Assembly: GCA_009781045.1 (NCBI GenBank)
Contig: WQYW01000039.1
Location: 1-35,481, forward strand
DNA: 35,481 nt
Source: Alphaproteobacteria bacterium
GTDB taxonomy: Bacteria > Pseudomonadota > Alphaproteobacteria > Rhizobiales > Xanthobacteraceae
Reading direction: 5' to 3'
This document shows, one piece after another, positions 23,860 through 32,705 of the stretch; the stretch's first letter is position 1; every line of letters begins with the position of its first letter. A program made the position numbers and the translations under genes. Under the pieces are notes generated by a model. It was not told where the DNA came from. It searched no databases and saw only the letters and a list, made by a program, of their open reading frames with translations.

Positions 23860-26247
23860 ATGCACGATCTCACATCCTGCCAAGACGCCACGCAATTCGA
23901 CACCAGCCAGATCGACGCCGTCCTGGCACAACCACAGGGTGTGACTGGCGGGGAAGACAAACGCGTCATGCGCCAGGCCGAGCGTGACCCGCCGGCAACG
24001 GACAGGCAGATCCGGGGAGCCAAAAAGCTCCTGGCTGCGGTGCTGCGTTCGATGGCGGGTTTTGCCTTCCGCACCCTGTTCCGCACCGAGATCCGGGGCC
24101 TGGAGAATCTGCCGCCCCCGGGCACCCCGACCCTGATCGCGCCCAACCACGTCAGCCTGCTCGACGGCCCGCTGCTCTATGCCACGCTGCCGATCGACGC
24201 CAGTTTCGCCATCGATACCGTGATTGCCCAGGCGTGGTGGGTCCGGCCCCTGATCAAACTGGTCCGCCATGTCACCATGGACCCGACCAAGCCGCTGGCG
24301 GCACGCCATCTGGTCAAACTTCTGTCCTCAGGCGAGCAGATCGTGATCTTCCCGGAAGGCCGGATCACGACGTCGGGCTCGCTGATGAAGGTCTATGACG
24401 GCACCGCGATGATCGCCGAGAAAAGCGACGCCGTCATCGTCCCGGTCCGTATCGACGGTGCCCAGCGTACCATCCTCAGCTACCTGCGCAACGGCGAACT
24501 CAAGCGCGCCTGGTTTCCCAAGATCACGATATCCATCCTGCCCCCGGTCCGGCTGTCGGTGGACAAAGCTCTGAAAGGCAAAGCGCGCCACAACGCCGCT
24601 GGCGCCATGCTGCAGGACATCATGGTCGACACGGTGGTCAGGACCACGATGCTCGACCAGACCCTGTTCCAGGGCCTGGTCCAGGCCTATCGCCATCACG
24701 GCACCGGCCGGCCGATTCTGGAGGATGCCCTCGGCACCAGGCTGACCTATCGCAAGCTGATTCTTGGTGCCCAGCTGCTCAGCCGCAAGCTGAGCGAAGA
24801 CACCATGGTCGGCGAAAATGTCGGCGTTCTGCTGCCCAATTCCGCGGCTGTGATCGTCACCTTCATGGCGCTGCAGACCATCGGCCGCGTCCCGGCGATG
24901 CTCAATTTTGCCTCCGGCCCGCTCAATATCCAGGCCGCTGTGAAAGCCGCACAGATCACCACGGTGCTGACATCGCGCGACTTCATCGCCAAGGGCCGGC
25001 TTGAAAAGCTGATCACGGCAATCCGGGACCGCGTCCGCATCGTCTATCTCGAAGACGTGCGCAAGTCCCTCAGCCTGTTTGACAAGCTCGCCGCTGTGGC
25101 CGCGGGTACCACACCCCGTGTGGCCCGAGCCGCCGACGACCCCGCGGTGGTGCTGTTCACATCCGGCTCCGAGGGCCTGCCCAAGGGCGTGGTGCTGTCC
25201 CACCGCAACATCCTGATCAACGCCATCCAGGCGCTGGCCCGCTTCGACGCCAACGCCCTCGACAAGGTCTTCAACGTCCTTCCGGTGTTCCATTCCTTCG
25301 GTCTGACCGGTGGCGCCATGATGCCTCTGCTGGGTGGCCTGCCCGTCTTCATGTATCCCTCGCCTTTGCATTATCGCATCGTGCCGGAGCTGATCTACCA
25401 GACCGGGGCCACGGTCCTGTTCGGCACCGACACCTTCCTCGCCGGCTACGCCCGGGCCGCGCATCCTTACGATCTGCGCTCCCTGCGCCTGGTCGTCGCC
25501 GGTGCCGAGGCGGTGAAGGAGCGCACCCGTCAGATGTTCATGGACCGTTATGGCATCCGCATCCTTGAAGGCTATGGTGTCACCGAAACCGCACCGGTGC
25601 TGGCGATCAACACCCTGATGGCCAACCGCCCCGGCACGGTCGGACGGCTGTCGCCGCTGATGGAATACCGGCTGGATCCGGTCCCCGGCATCGACAATGG
25701 CGGCTGCCTCTGGGTGCGCGGCCCCAACGTCATGCTCGGCTATCTCCGCACCGAGGCACCCGGCGTGCTTGAGCCGCCCCCCGATGGCTGGCACGACACC
25801 GGCGATATCGTGTCGATCGACGCCGACGGCTTCATCACCATAAAGGGACGCGCCAAACGCTTCGCCAAGATCGGCGGCGAAATGGTTTCCCTCGCGGCCG
25901 TTGAAACCACAGCCAACACATTGTGGCCTCAGGCGATCTCGGCCGCAGTGTCGATCCCGGACCTGCGCAAGGGGGAGCGCATCATCCTGCTCACCACCGA
26001 GCGGGGAGCTGATCGCAGTGCCCTGCAGCGCCACGCCAAGGCCTCCGGCGCCTCTGAACTCGCGATTCCTTCCACGGTCCTCATCGTCGACCAGGTGCCG
26101 ACCCTGGGCTCCGGCAAAACCGACTATGTCACCACCACAACCCTGGCCCGTGATCTGAGCATTGGCTCGCCCCGACCGGACGACGACGAGGACGATGACG
26201 ACGAACACGACCCCTACCCCGGCGGAAAGGACAGGCTGACCTGGTGA
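23860..26247 (+). CDS. aas: Bifunctional acyl-ACP synthetase / lysophospholipid acyltransferase (Aas-like)
   Basis: The 795-residue protein has two enzymes in one chain. An N-terminal PlsC-type acyltransferase includes NHVSLLDGP (the Hx4D motif) and FPEGRITTSG. A C-terminal AMP-forming synthetase includes FTSGSEGLPKGVVLSH (P-loop), EGYGVTE and HDTGDIVSID. In E. coli, Aas re-acylates lysophosphatidylethanolamine imported by LplT. An unusual acidic Asp/Glu cluster (DDDEDDDDEHD) lies near the C-terminus. The ATG at 23860 (MHDLTSC) is preferred; the frame extends to a TTG at 23761 inside lplT. The ribosome site is weak, so coupling with lplT is likely. The stop overlaps the GTG start of the hydrolase. 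Confidence 0.92.
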   Translation: MHDLTSCQDATQFDTSQIDAVLAQPQGVTGGEDKRVMRQAERDPPATDRQIRGAKKLLAAVLRSMAGFAFRTLFRTEIRGLENLPPPGTPTLIAPNHVSLLDGPLLYATLPIDASFAIDTVIAQAWWVRPLIKLVRHVTMDPTKPLAARHLVKLLSSGEQIVIFPEGRITTSGSLMKVYDGTAMIAEKSDAVIVPVRIDGAQRTILSYLRNGELKRAWFPKITISILPPVRLSVDKALKGKARHNAAGAMLQDIMVDTVVRTTMLDQTLFQGLVQAYRHHGTGRPILEDALGTRLTYRKLILGAQLLSRKLSEDTMVGENVGVLLPNSAAVIVTFMALQTIGRVPAMLNFASGPLNIQAAVKAAQITTVLTSRDFIAKGRLEKLITAIRDRVRIVYLEDVRKSLSLFDKLAAVAAGTTPRVARAADDPAVVLFTSGSEGLPKGVVLSHRNILINAIQALARFDANALDKVFNVLPVFHSFGLTGGAMMPLLGGLPVFMYPSPLHYRIVPELIYQTGATVLFGTDTFLAGYARAAHPYDLRSLRLVVAGAEAVKERTRQMFMDRYGIRILEGYGVTETAPVLAINTLMANRPGTVGRLSPLMEYRLDPVPGIDNGGCLWVRGPNVMLGYLRTEAPGVLEPPPDGWHDTGDIVSIDADGFITIKGRAKRFAKIGGEMVSLAAVETTANTLWPQAISAAVSIPDLRKGERIILLTTERGADRSALQRHAKASGASELAIPSTVLIVDQVPTLGSGKTDYVTTTTLARDLSIGSPRPDDDEDDDDEHDPYPGGKDRLTW

Positions 26248-26957
26248 CAGACCACAGCGGAGCGTCACGCCGCCATGTGATCCTGCTCCACGGCATCGCC
26301 CGCAGTTCCCGCTCCATGGCAAACCTGGCCCGGGCGCTGCACGCTGCCGGTTTTGCCCCTGTCGCCATCGACTATCCAAGCCGCACACAGCCCATCGCTG
26401 CGCTCGCCGATCAGATTCATCCGGTCATCGCCCGGATTGCGCACGAAGCGGACGCCCCGCTCCATTTCGTCGGCCATTCGATGGGGGGCCTGGTGGCGCG
26501 GGCCTATATCGCCGCCCACCGCCCCGAACAGCTTGGCCGCCTGGTCACCATCGCCACACCCCATGGCGGCAGCGAGGTCGCCGATCTTCTCGAGCGCTGC
26601 CCGCTCTACCGCCGCTTCTACGGTCCGGCCGGTCTTGAACTGACCACCGCAAAGGCCCGTAACACCCTCCTGCCGCTTCCGGACTATGCCATCGGCAGCA
26701 TCAGCGGCAGCCGCTTCCTTGATCCCATCGCCGGGCTCTTCATCGTGCCCCGGCCCAATGATGGCCGGGTGTCGCGACAAAGCGCCGCCTGCCAGGGCGG
26801 GTCCGACCACGTCACCGTGGCCGCGAGCCATTGCGGACTGCTCAATAACCGCGACGCCATTGCCCACACCATCTGTTTCCTCACCTCCGGTCGCTTCCAG
26901 CCGGTGCCACCTCCGTCGCAGAAGCTGCCCGGCCTGCCCCCGCCCCACCCCATCTGA
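26244..26957 (+). CDS. Alpha/beta hydrolase, lipase/esterase-like
   Basis: The 237-residue protein has the oxyanion motif LLHGIARSS (residues 14-22), the nucleophile elbow GHSMGG with Ser79, TIATPHGGSE as in triacylglycerol lipases, and a late His in HVTVAASHCGLL that fits the catalytic His. No signal peptide is visible, so it probably acts in the cytoplasm. Its GTG start overlaps the aas stop by four bases (GTGA), implying coupled translation. The company of lplT and aas suggests a role in phospholipid turnover, for example releasing lysophospholipid or fatty acid, but the substrate is an inference. The C-terminus is Pro-rich. Confidence 0.88.
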   Translation: MTDHSGASRRHVILLHGIARSSRSMANLARALHAAGFAPVAIDYPSRTQPIAALADQIHPVIARIAHEADAPLHFVGHSMGGLVARAYIAAHRPEQLGRLVTIATPHGGSEVADLLERCPLYRRFYGPAGLELTTAKARNTLLPLPDYAIGSISGSRFLDPIAGLFIVPRPNDGRVSRQSAACQGGSDHVTVAASHCGLLNNRDAIAHTICFLTSGRFQPVPPPSQKLPGLPPPHPI

Positions 26958-27377
26958 GAACCAGGAACAGACCTCGACCCCAAGGCAAACGAGCGCAATC
27001 GACCGCAATCGACCCCTGTCGGGTTCACTGGCCCGGATTTCGGCGCAGACTGTGTCGCTCCTGTCCGTCACCGGCAGCAGTCCTCCCGGCAGCCAGAATT
27101 CGGTTTGGACAGAACAGCCCTCGCGCCCTCCCCGGTTCCGCCCCACCGCGAGCCCACAATCCTGCACAGCGGCGAAAGGGCCTCTCTATCCCGGGCTCCT
27201 GCCCGGTCCACCGACTGTCAAAGGGCCGTTTCGGGTCAAATTGCAGGGGCCTGCCCTCAACTCGCCACAGTTGAGGAACAAGAACCTCCTCAATCCTGAC
27301 GTGCAAACGTCCACATGCCCGTCGGGGGCACCGGCATGCCCGCGATCCTGCCGTTCCCCCGTTCGCCACCGCTGCGG
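26958..27377. other. Convergent intergenic region between hydrolase and ybaK-like gene
   Basis: No gene is seen. A 10-bp duplication (CGCAATCGAC at 26994-27013) is present. No clear intrinsic terminator was found for either converging gene. Confidence 0.5.
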
Positions 27378-27851
27378 TTACACCATCACGTCGGCGACCA
27401 CAGCCTCGACTACGGAGCGCGCATCCTCCGGAGCCAGCCTGACCACCAGGCCACGCTGGCCGCCGTTCACAAATACATACTCATACATCAGGAGGCTCTG
27501 CTCAATCACCGTCTTCCCTGTCCGGCGCTGGCCGAAAGGACTGATACCGCCGACCCTGAAACCGCTCAGGCGCTCCGCCTCGGCGGGTTTCATCATCTCT
27601 GCTGACCTCCCACCAAGGGCTGCGGCAAGCTTCTTCATCGACACTTCCCTGTCGGAGGGCGCCATCACACAGACCGGCCTGCCATCGACCAGGACCATCA
27701 GTGTCTTGACCACCCGTCCCGGCTCCTCGCCGAGTTCGCGCGCCGCATGGAGACCAATACTCTCCGCCGCCGCGTCATAGGCAAATTTCTGCACCGTGTA
27801 GGTGATGTGCGCTGCGGTCAGCACCCGGGTCGCGGCCGTTGCCTTCGACAT
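27378..27851 (-). CDS. ybaK: YbaK/EbsC-type Cys-tRNA(Pro)/aminoacyl-tRNA deacylase
   Basis: The 157-residue cytoplasmic protein of the YbaK/ProX superfamily hydrolyses mischarged Cys-tRNA(Pro). VVKTLMVLVDGRPVCVM contains Lys49, equivalent to the essential Lys of YbaK. ISPFGQRRTGKTVIEQSLL is the conserved GxxSPFG...K loop. Length is that of stand-alone YbaK. The ATG at 27851 (MSKATAATRVL) is preceded by GGGAG; the open frame extends 28 codons further upstream without family similarity. It stands alone on the minus strand. Confidence 0.93.
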   Translation of the reverse strand: MSKATAATRVLTAAHITYTVQKFAYDAAAESIGLHAARELGEEPGRVVKTLMVLVDGRPVCVMAPSDREVSMKKLAAALGGRSAEMMKPAEAERLSGFRVGGISPFGQRRTGKTVIEQSLLMYEYVFVNGGQRGLVVRLAPEDARSVVEAVVADVMV

Positions 27852-28637
27852 CGCTCTAATCTCCCATCCCGGCAGAATCAGTCCAGAGCCCGCGACCGAT
27901 CCCCACCCATGGTGCCATGCGGCCGCCCCCCCCACAACGCAACACGGCCATTACGTGACCGCACGACACCGACAGACCCGGGGACAGCCTGACGCGGACT
28001 GAATTTCGCCGATCTTCACAACCCTTAATGGTTGCCACTACAACCATCAGTAATCAATTGCGGTTACGCAGCCTGTCTTTTCGCCGATCCAAATCACCTG
28101 AGGCCATTGTCCGACAAGCAGAACCGTCCGCGTGCCGCCATGAACGGCCGATGAGCAGATTCGAACTCGCACCAAAATATTTCTGCCCCCGCCTCACATT
28201 GCCGTGATTTGAACTCAATCCTGTTCCACCACCGGGCAGTTTACACCAAGGAAACCGCAAGAAGGGGGAACAATCATGAACATGACAGAATTTATGTTGT
28301 ATCTCTAACGCCTTGGGCGTCCGGGGCAGATCGGGTTGTGCAGTGCAATGGAGCCAGGGGCCAGGGTGGCAGGCAGCCGCCTGACGCCGCTGCCACGCTG
28401 TAAGTTGCACCATTGTCAATACTCAGCCCTCACAACGGTGGTATTATCGTAATGCCTGATGATTTTATCCGCTCTTGACGGAATCGTGTCCCGGCCCTTC
28501 AATGGAACCCCATCCCGAACAACGCGACCATCGGGTCACCTCTTTCAGTGACTCATAAATTTCTGGCCGCATCAAACTTCAACTCCACATCTGAAAACGC
28601 TGGAACCGGCCATGACCAAGCGGAGACACCAATACCT
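27852..28637. other. Divergent intergenic region before the ABC substrate-binding protein
   Basis: No gene is supported. The stretch from about 28030 is more AT-rich than its surroundings and probably contains promoters for both divergent genes. An in-frame GTG at 28548 would extend the next gene by 30 codons but adds a non-signal-like N-terminus. Confidence 0.5.
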
Positions 28638-30221
28638 ATGACCTCTTCCATGCCTGTCCCCCCCTTGATCAAAGTCGTCGCCTTTCTCGCCGCCATGCTC
28701 CCCACCGCGAGCTGGGCTGGGACTGCCGACGACATCAACGCCCTGACCAATGTCGCCTCGCGCGTGGCACCGATCATCGGGGCGGCTTCGAGCTGCCAGA
28801 GCATCGACCAGTCCCGGGTCCAGAACATGGTGGCGCAATTCCGCGCCATGCTGAAATCCGTGTCTCCGAGCGACGCCGACCGCCAGACCGTGGCGCAGAT
28901 GTTCGACCGCTATGTGCTTGATGGACGCAGTGCCGTCGCCGCCGGACAGATCACCTGCAAGACCACCGAACGTCAGCTTGCCGATCTTGAGCAGAGCGTC
29001 TTTGCCCCCGACAGCCCCACTCCGAGCACCGGGGCGCCAGGCGCGCCCGCCGCACCCAGCGCCGCCGCGACCCCGGCTCCCGCCGACACCCAGCCGTCGG
29101 CAACGCGCGGCATCACCGACCGCGAAATCCGTTTCGGCATCGTCGCCCCCTTCTCCGGTGTGTCGCGCGACCTCGGCCGCCAGATGGAGATCGGCATCAC
29201 CACCGCGTTCAACAAGGTCAATGACGCCGGCGGTGTCGAGGGCCGGCAACTGCATCTGATCCATGCCGACGACGGCTACGAGCCCACGCGAACGCTGGCC
29301 GCGATGCGCCAGCTCTATGAAAAGGATCGGGTGTTCGCCAATATCGGCAATGTCGGCACCCCCACCACCGCGGTGGCCCTGCCCTACGCCATCGAAAACC
29401 GCGCCATCCTGTTCGGTGCCTTCACCGGGGCGCCGCTCCTGCGCAACCGCCCCCCCGACCGTTACGTCTTCAACTATCGGGCCTCCTATGAGGAGGAAAC
29501 AGGGGCCGTGGTGCGCTATCTGCTCAAGGTGCGCCGCCTGCAACCCTCTCAGATCGCGGTCTTTGCCCAGCAGGACGCCTATGGCGACGCCGGATTTGCC
29601 GGGGTCCAGAAAGCCTACCGTCAGCTGGGCTTGAACGACAGCGCCATCCTGCGCGTCAATTACAAGCGCAACACCATCGACGTCGACGACGCCATCAAGA
29701 CGCTCCGGGGCCAGAAGCACAACATCGGAGCCGTTGTCATGGTGGCAACCTACCGGGCCGCGGCCAAATTCATCGAGAAAACCCGCGACCTGATGCCCAA
29801 CCTGGTCTACACCAACGTCTCCTTCGTCGGCTCCAGCGAGCTGGCGTCGGAACTCAAGCTGCTCGGACCGCGCTACACGCAAGGGGTCATCGTCACCCAG
29901 GTGGTGCCCGCGGTCGGCGGCTATTCGAGCATCGTCCTCGAATTCAAGAATGCGCTCAACAAATATTTCCAGGGCGAACCGCCCACCTATGTCTCCCTGG
30001 AAGGCTACATCGCCGCCAATATCCTGATCGAAGGACTGAAACGGGCCGGCCCGCAACCCGACACCGAGAAGCTGGTGGATGCCCTTGACAGTATGCGCGA
30101 TCTCGATCTCGGCCTCGGTGCCCCGCTCGGCTTCAGCCGTTCGGAGCACCAGGCTTCCCATCGGGTATGGGCCACCATGCTCGACGCCAACGGCAATTTC
30201 CTGCCGCTGGATCTCGAATAG
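28638..30221 (+). CDS. Periplasmic ABC-type amino-acid/urea-like substrate-binding protein with extra N-terminal domain
   Basis: The 527-residue protein starts with a Sec signal (cleavage likely after SWA, residue 27). An unrecognised helical domain (about 28-125) follows, with Cys53 and Cys107 that could pair. After an Ala/Pro linker (about 128-155) comes a type I periplasmic binding domain: IRFGIVAPFSGVSRDLGRQM, LIHADDGYEP, NIGNVGTPTTAVALP, and VSLEGYIAANILIEGL near the end. Such domains bind Leu/Ile/Val, amides, urea or aromatic acids. No permease or ATPase gene is adjacent, so it may work with a distant transporter or as a sensor. The start at 28638 gives a clean signal peptide. The OFA transporter gene starts 210 bases downstream. 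Confidence 0.87.
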   Translation: MTSSMPVPPLIKVVAFLAAMLPTASWAGTADDINALTNVASRVAPIIGAASSCQSIDQSRVQNMVAQFRAMLKSVSPSDADRQTVAQMFDRYVLDGRSAVAAGQITCKTTERQLADLEQSVFAPDSPTPSTGAPGAPAAPSAAATPAPADTQPSATRGITDREIRFGIVAPFSGVSRDLGRQMEIGITTAFNKVNDAGGVEGRQLHLIHADDGYEPTRTLAAMRQLYEKDRVFANIGNVGTPTTAVALPYAIENRAILFGAFTGAPLLRNRPPDRYVFNYRASYEEETGAVVRYLLKVRRLQPSQIAVFAQQDAYGDAGFAGVQKAYRQLGLNDSAILRVNYKRNTIDVDDAIKTLRGQKHNIGAVVMVATYRAAAKFIEKTRDLMPNLVYTNVSFVGSSELASELKLLGPRYTQGVIVTQVVPAVGGYSSIVLEFKNALNKYFQGEPPTYVSLEGYIAANILIEGLKRAGPQPDTEKLVDALDSMRDLDLGLGAPLGFSRSEHQASHRVWATMLDANGNFLPLDLE

Positions 30222-30241
30222 ATCACGAGTCCTTCGTGATC
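30221..30241 (+). repeat. Inverted repeat at the end of the substrate-binding protein gene
   Basis: GATCACGA (30221-30228) pairs with TCGTGATC (30234-30241) over a 5-base loop, beginning on the last base of the stop codon. No T-run follows, so it is a weak terminator at most or a transcript-stabilising hairpin. Confidence 0.5.
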
Positions 30242-30431
30242 CGTACTGCGCCATGTCGGGGCAGAGCTTCGTTATTCATTGACCTCACGCGCTCATCCCC
30301 GATGACCGCGTGAGGGCCGTGGATTCGTTGCCCCGGGCCCAGGTCTGTCGCGACCACCCCAGATCGCGCCGACCATGCCCCGACCGAACTAGCCATATGA
30401 ATCGTCAAACCGTTGTTCAAGGAGAGTTAAT

Positions 30432-32129
30432 ATGACGATTACAACTGCCGGCACCTTAACGGATACAGGTGCTGGTATACTGGACCGTTCGCGCACGATC
30501 GCCAAGCCCGGCTTCAACCGCTGGCTGGTGCCGCCTGCAGCGCTCTGCATCCACCTCTGCATCGGCATGGCCTACGGATTCTCGGTGTTCTGGATTCCGC
30601 TGTCGCACGCCATCGGCATTACCGAGAACAAGGCCTGTTCCAAGGAAATGCCGCTGCTGGCCGAACTGTTCACAACCACCTGTGACTGGCGCGGCACCTC
30701 GCTGGTTCTCATGTACACACTTTTTTTCGTACTCCTTGGTTCCTCCGCCGCGATCTGGGGCGGCTGGGTGGAGCGCTCCGGCCCTCGTAAAACCGGCGTT
30801 GTCGCCGCTTTCTGCTGGGGCGGCGGCCTTGTCATTGCAGCTCTCGGCGTCTACCTGCACCAGCTCTGGCTGATGTGGCTGGGCGGCGGTGTCATCGGCG
30901 GCATCGGCCTCGGTCTCGGCTATATCTCTCCAGTCTCCACCTTGGTGCGCTGGTTCCCGGACCGCCGCGGCATGGCCACCGGCATGGCCATTATGGGCTT
31001 CGGCGGCGGTGCCATGATCGGCATGCCGCTCGCCAACATCCTCATGAATTACTTCAAGACCCCGACTTCCGTCGGCGTGTGGGAAACCCTCATCACCCTC
31101 GGCGTGATCTATTTCATCTTTATGATGATCGGTGCCTTTGCCTATCGCGTCAGCCCTGCGGGCTGGCAGCCGGACGACTGGGTTCCGCCCCCGAGCACTC
31201 TCAAAATGAAGATCTCGGCCCATCACGTCCATCTCAAGGACGCCCACAAGACCCCGCAGTTCTGGCTGATCTGGCTCGTCCTGTGCCTCAACGTCACCGC
31301 CGGCATCGGCGTGCTCGGCATGGCCTCGCCGCTCCTCCAGGAAATCTTCGCCGGTGACCTGATCGGCCTTCCGGGCGTCAAATTCGCCGCACTGACCGCC
31401 GGTCAGAAAACGGAAATCGCAACCATCGCTGCCGGTTTCGGTGCCCTGCTGTCGCTGTTCAACATCGTCGGCCGCTTCTTCTGGGCCTCGCTGTCGGACC
31501 ATATCGGCCGCAAACCCACCTACTACATCTTCTTTATCCTCGGCATCGCTCTCTACGCGCTGGCTCCGACTTTCGCCTCGACCTTCCAGTCGAAGATCCT
31601 CTTTGTGCTCGGGTTCGGTGTCATCCTGTCGATGTATGGCGGCGGTTTCGCCACCATTCCGGCCTATCTCGCCGACATGTTCGGAACCCTCTTCGTCGGT
31701 GCCATCCACGGCCGTCTGCTCACCGCATGGTCGGTTGCCGGCATCTTCGGTCCTATGGTCGTGAGTGCGATCCGTGACTTCCCGGCTCTGGTGGACTCGG
31801 TCCGTGCTCTCCAGGCCACGGTCGGGCTGCCTACGGATTCTTCTTACTATTCCACGATGTATATTCTCTGCCTGATGCTGGTTGCAGGCCTGATCTGCAA
31901 CGCCTTCATCCGGCCGGTCGCTCATTCGCGGAATATGAGTCCGGAAGATGTGGCGGCAATCCAGGCCGAGCGTGCCTCAAGCGAGGCTGCAATCAAGCAC
32001 GGCTCGTTCGGCATCGGCAAGGGCGGCCTGGATCTCCCGGCCTTCCTGTTCTGGGCCTTTGTCGGTATTCCGCTGGCCTGGTCTGTGTATATGACCGGCC
32101 TGTCGGCGATGAAACTGTTCTGGCACTGA
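30432..32129 (+). CDS. OFA-family MFS transporter (oxalate/formate antiporter-like)
   Basis: The 565-residue inner-membrane protein has about 12 or more hydrophobic segments. RWLVPPAALCIHLCIGMAYG at the first segment, GWVERSGPRKTG in the loop after segment 2, and WFPDRRGMATGMAIMGFGGG after segment 4 are characteristic of the OFA family. LSDHIGRKPTYY is the mid-protein loop. An insert between the first two segments (NKACSKEMPLLAELFTTTCDW) holds two Cys, as in longer proteobacterial OFA proteins. OxlT, the founding member, exchanges oxalate for formate, but many members carry other anions. The ribosome site AAGGAG lies before the ATG. A strong terminator follows. Whether it feeds the oxidoreductase operon is only an idea. 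Confidence 0.92.
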   Translation: MTITTAGTLTDTGAGILDRSRTIAKPGFNRWLVPPAALCIHLCIGMAYGFSVFWIPLSHAIGITENKACSKEMPLLAELFTTTCDWRGTSLVLMYTLFFVLLGSSAAIWGGWVERSGPRKTGVVAAFCWGGGLVIAALGVYLHQLWLMWLGGGVIGGIGLGLGYISPVSTLVRWFPDRRGMATGMAIMGFGGGAMIGMPLANILMNYFKTPTSVGVWETLITLGVIYFIFMMIGAFAYRVSPAGWQPDDWVPPPSTLKMKISAHHVHLKDAHKTPQFWLIWLVLCLNVTAGIGVLGMASPLLQEIFAGDLIGLPGVKFAALTAGQKTEIATIAAGFGALLSLFNIVGRFFWASLSDHIGRKPTYYIFFILGIALYALAPTFASTFQSKILFVLGFGVILSMYGGGFATIPAYLADMFGTLFVGAIHGRLLTAWSVAGIFGPMVVSAIRDFPALVDSVRALQATVGLPTDSSYYSTMYILCLMLVAGLICNAFIRPVAHSRNMSPEDVAAIQAERASSEAAIKHGSFGIGKGGLDLPAFLFWAFVGIPLAWSVYMTGLSAMKLFWH

Positions 32130-32705
32130 CACCCGAGAAAATTGCAAAATGGAAAGAAGGGGGCGCGAATTTCGCGCCCCCTTCTTCTTTTTGTCCGGGT
32201 CTTTCTCCGAACATTTTTTCGCGCAATCGGGGTGGCCCGCACCACCATCGCCTCAGCCGAAAACGGTGGGGCGTGGCGAGAGCACTGCCCATCCTCCCCG
32301 AACTGCGGGCCGCGGCATGCAGAGCGGCGATGCCACGATCGCCAACGATTTTTCAAATAAACGCCCGAGGCCGGAGGCTCTTGTCGCCACGCACAGAGAC
32401 ACATGACCGCGCCAAGCTGATCTCAACCATCACACGAACGGACGGGCAAGTGCAAACGCCATCGCGCAAGCTGCCGTGCCGACACCAACCGCAGGCAGGG
32501 CGGAGTTCGGGATGAGATGAATTTCCCCAAATTCTCAGCAATCAACGGGTGAGTTCGTTCGCAACTAAGTTATCAGATACGGGACTGCAGCACCTTAAGC
32601 TCAAGTTTTCGTGAAAAGCGCCGATAACCTGCTGTAATTATTACTATCTTTGTAGTTCCGTCTTTCATGTTGCAGGACATAGTCCGTAGTCGTTATCTCC
32701 ATAGG
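32130..32705. other. Intergenic region between the OFA gene and the membrane cassette
   Basis: After the terminator I see no gene. From about 32540 the sequence becomes clearly more AT-rich and continues so into the minus-strand cassette, suggesting the left border of an acquired segment. Confidence 0.5.
32154..32192 (+). terminator. Intrinsic terminator of the OFA transporter gene
   Basis: AAGAAGGGGGCGCGAA (32154-32169) is perfectly complementary to TTCGCGCCCCCTTCTT (32171-32186), giving a long GC-rich stem with a small AT loop, followed by CTTTTT. It lies 25 bases after the stop codon. It shares its AAGGG-GCGCG design with the terminator at 19218. Confidence 0.95.

Noticed and set aside
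24328..26388. Long minus-strand open frame opposite aas
   Set aside because: Shadow of the aas reading frame with no domain of its own.
28572..31925. Two long minus-strand open frames opposite the substrate-binding protein and OFA genes
   Set aside because: Both are antisense shadows of well-supported genes.
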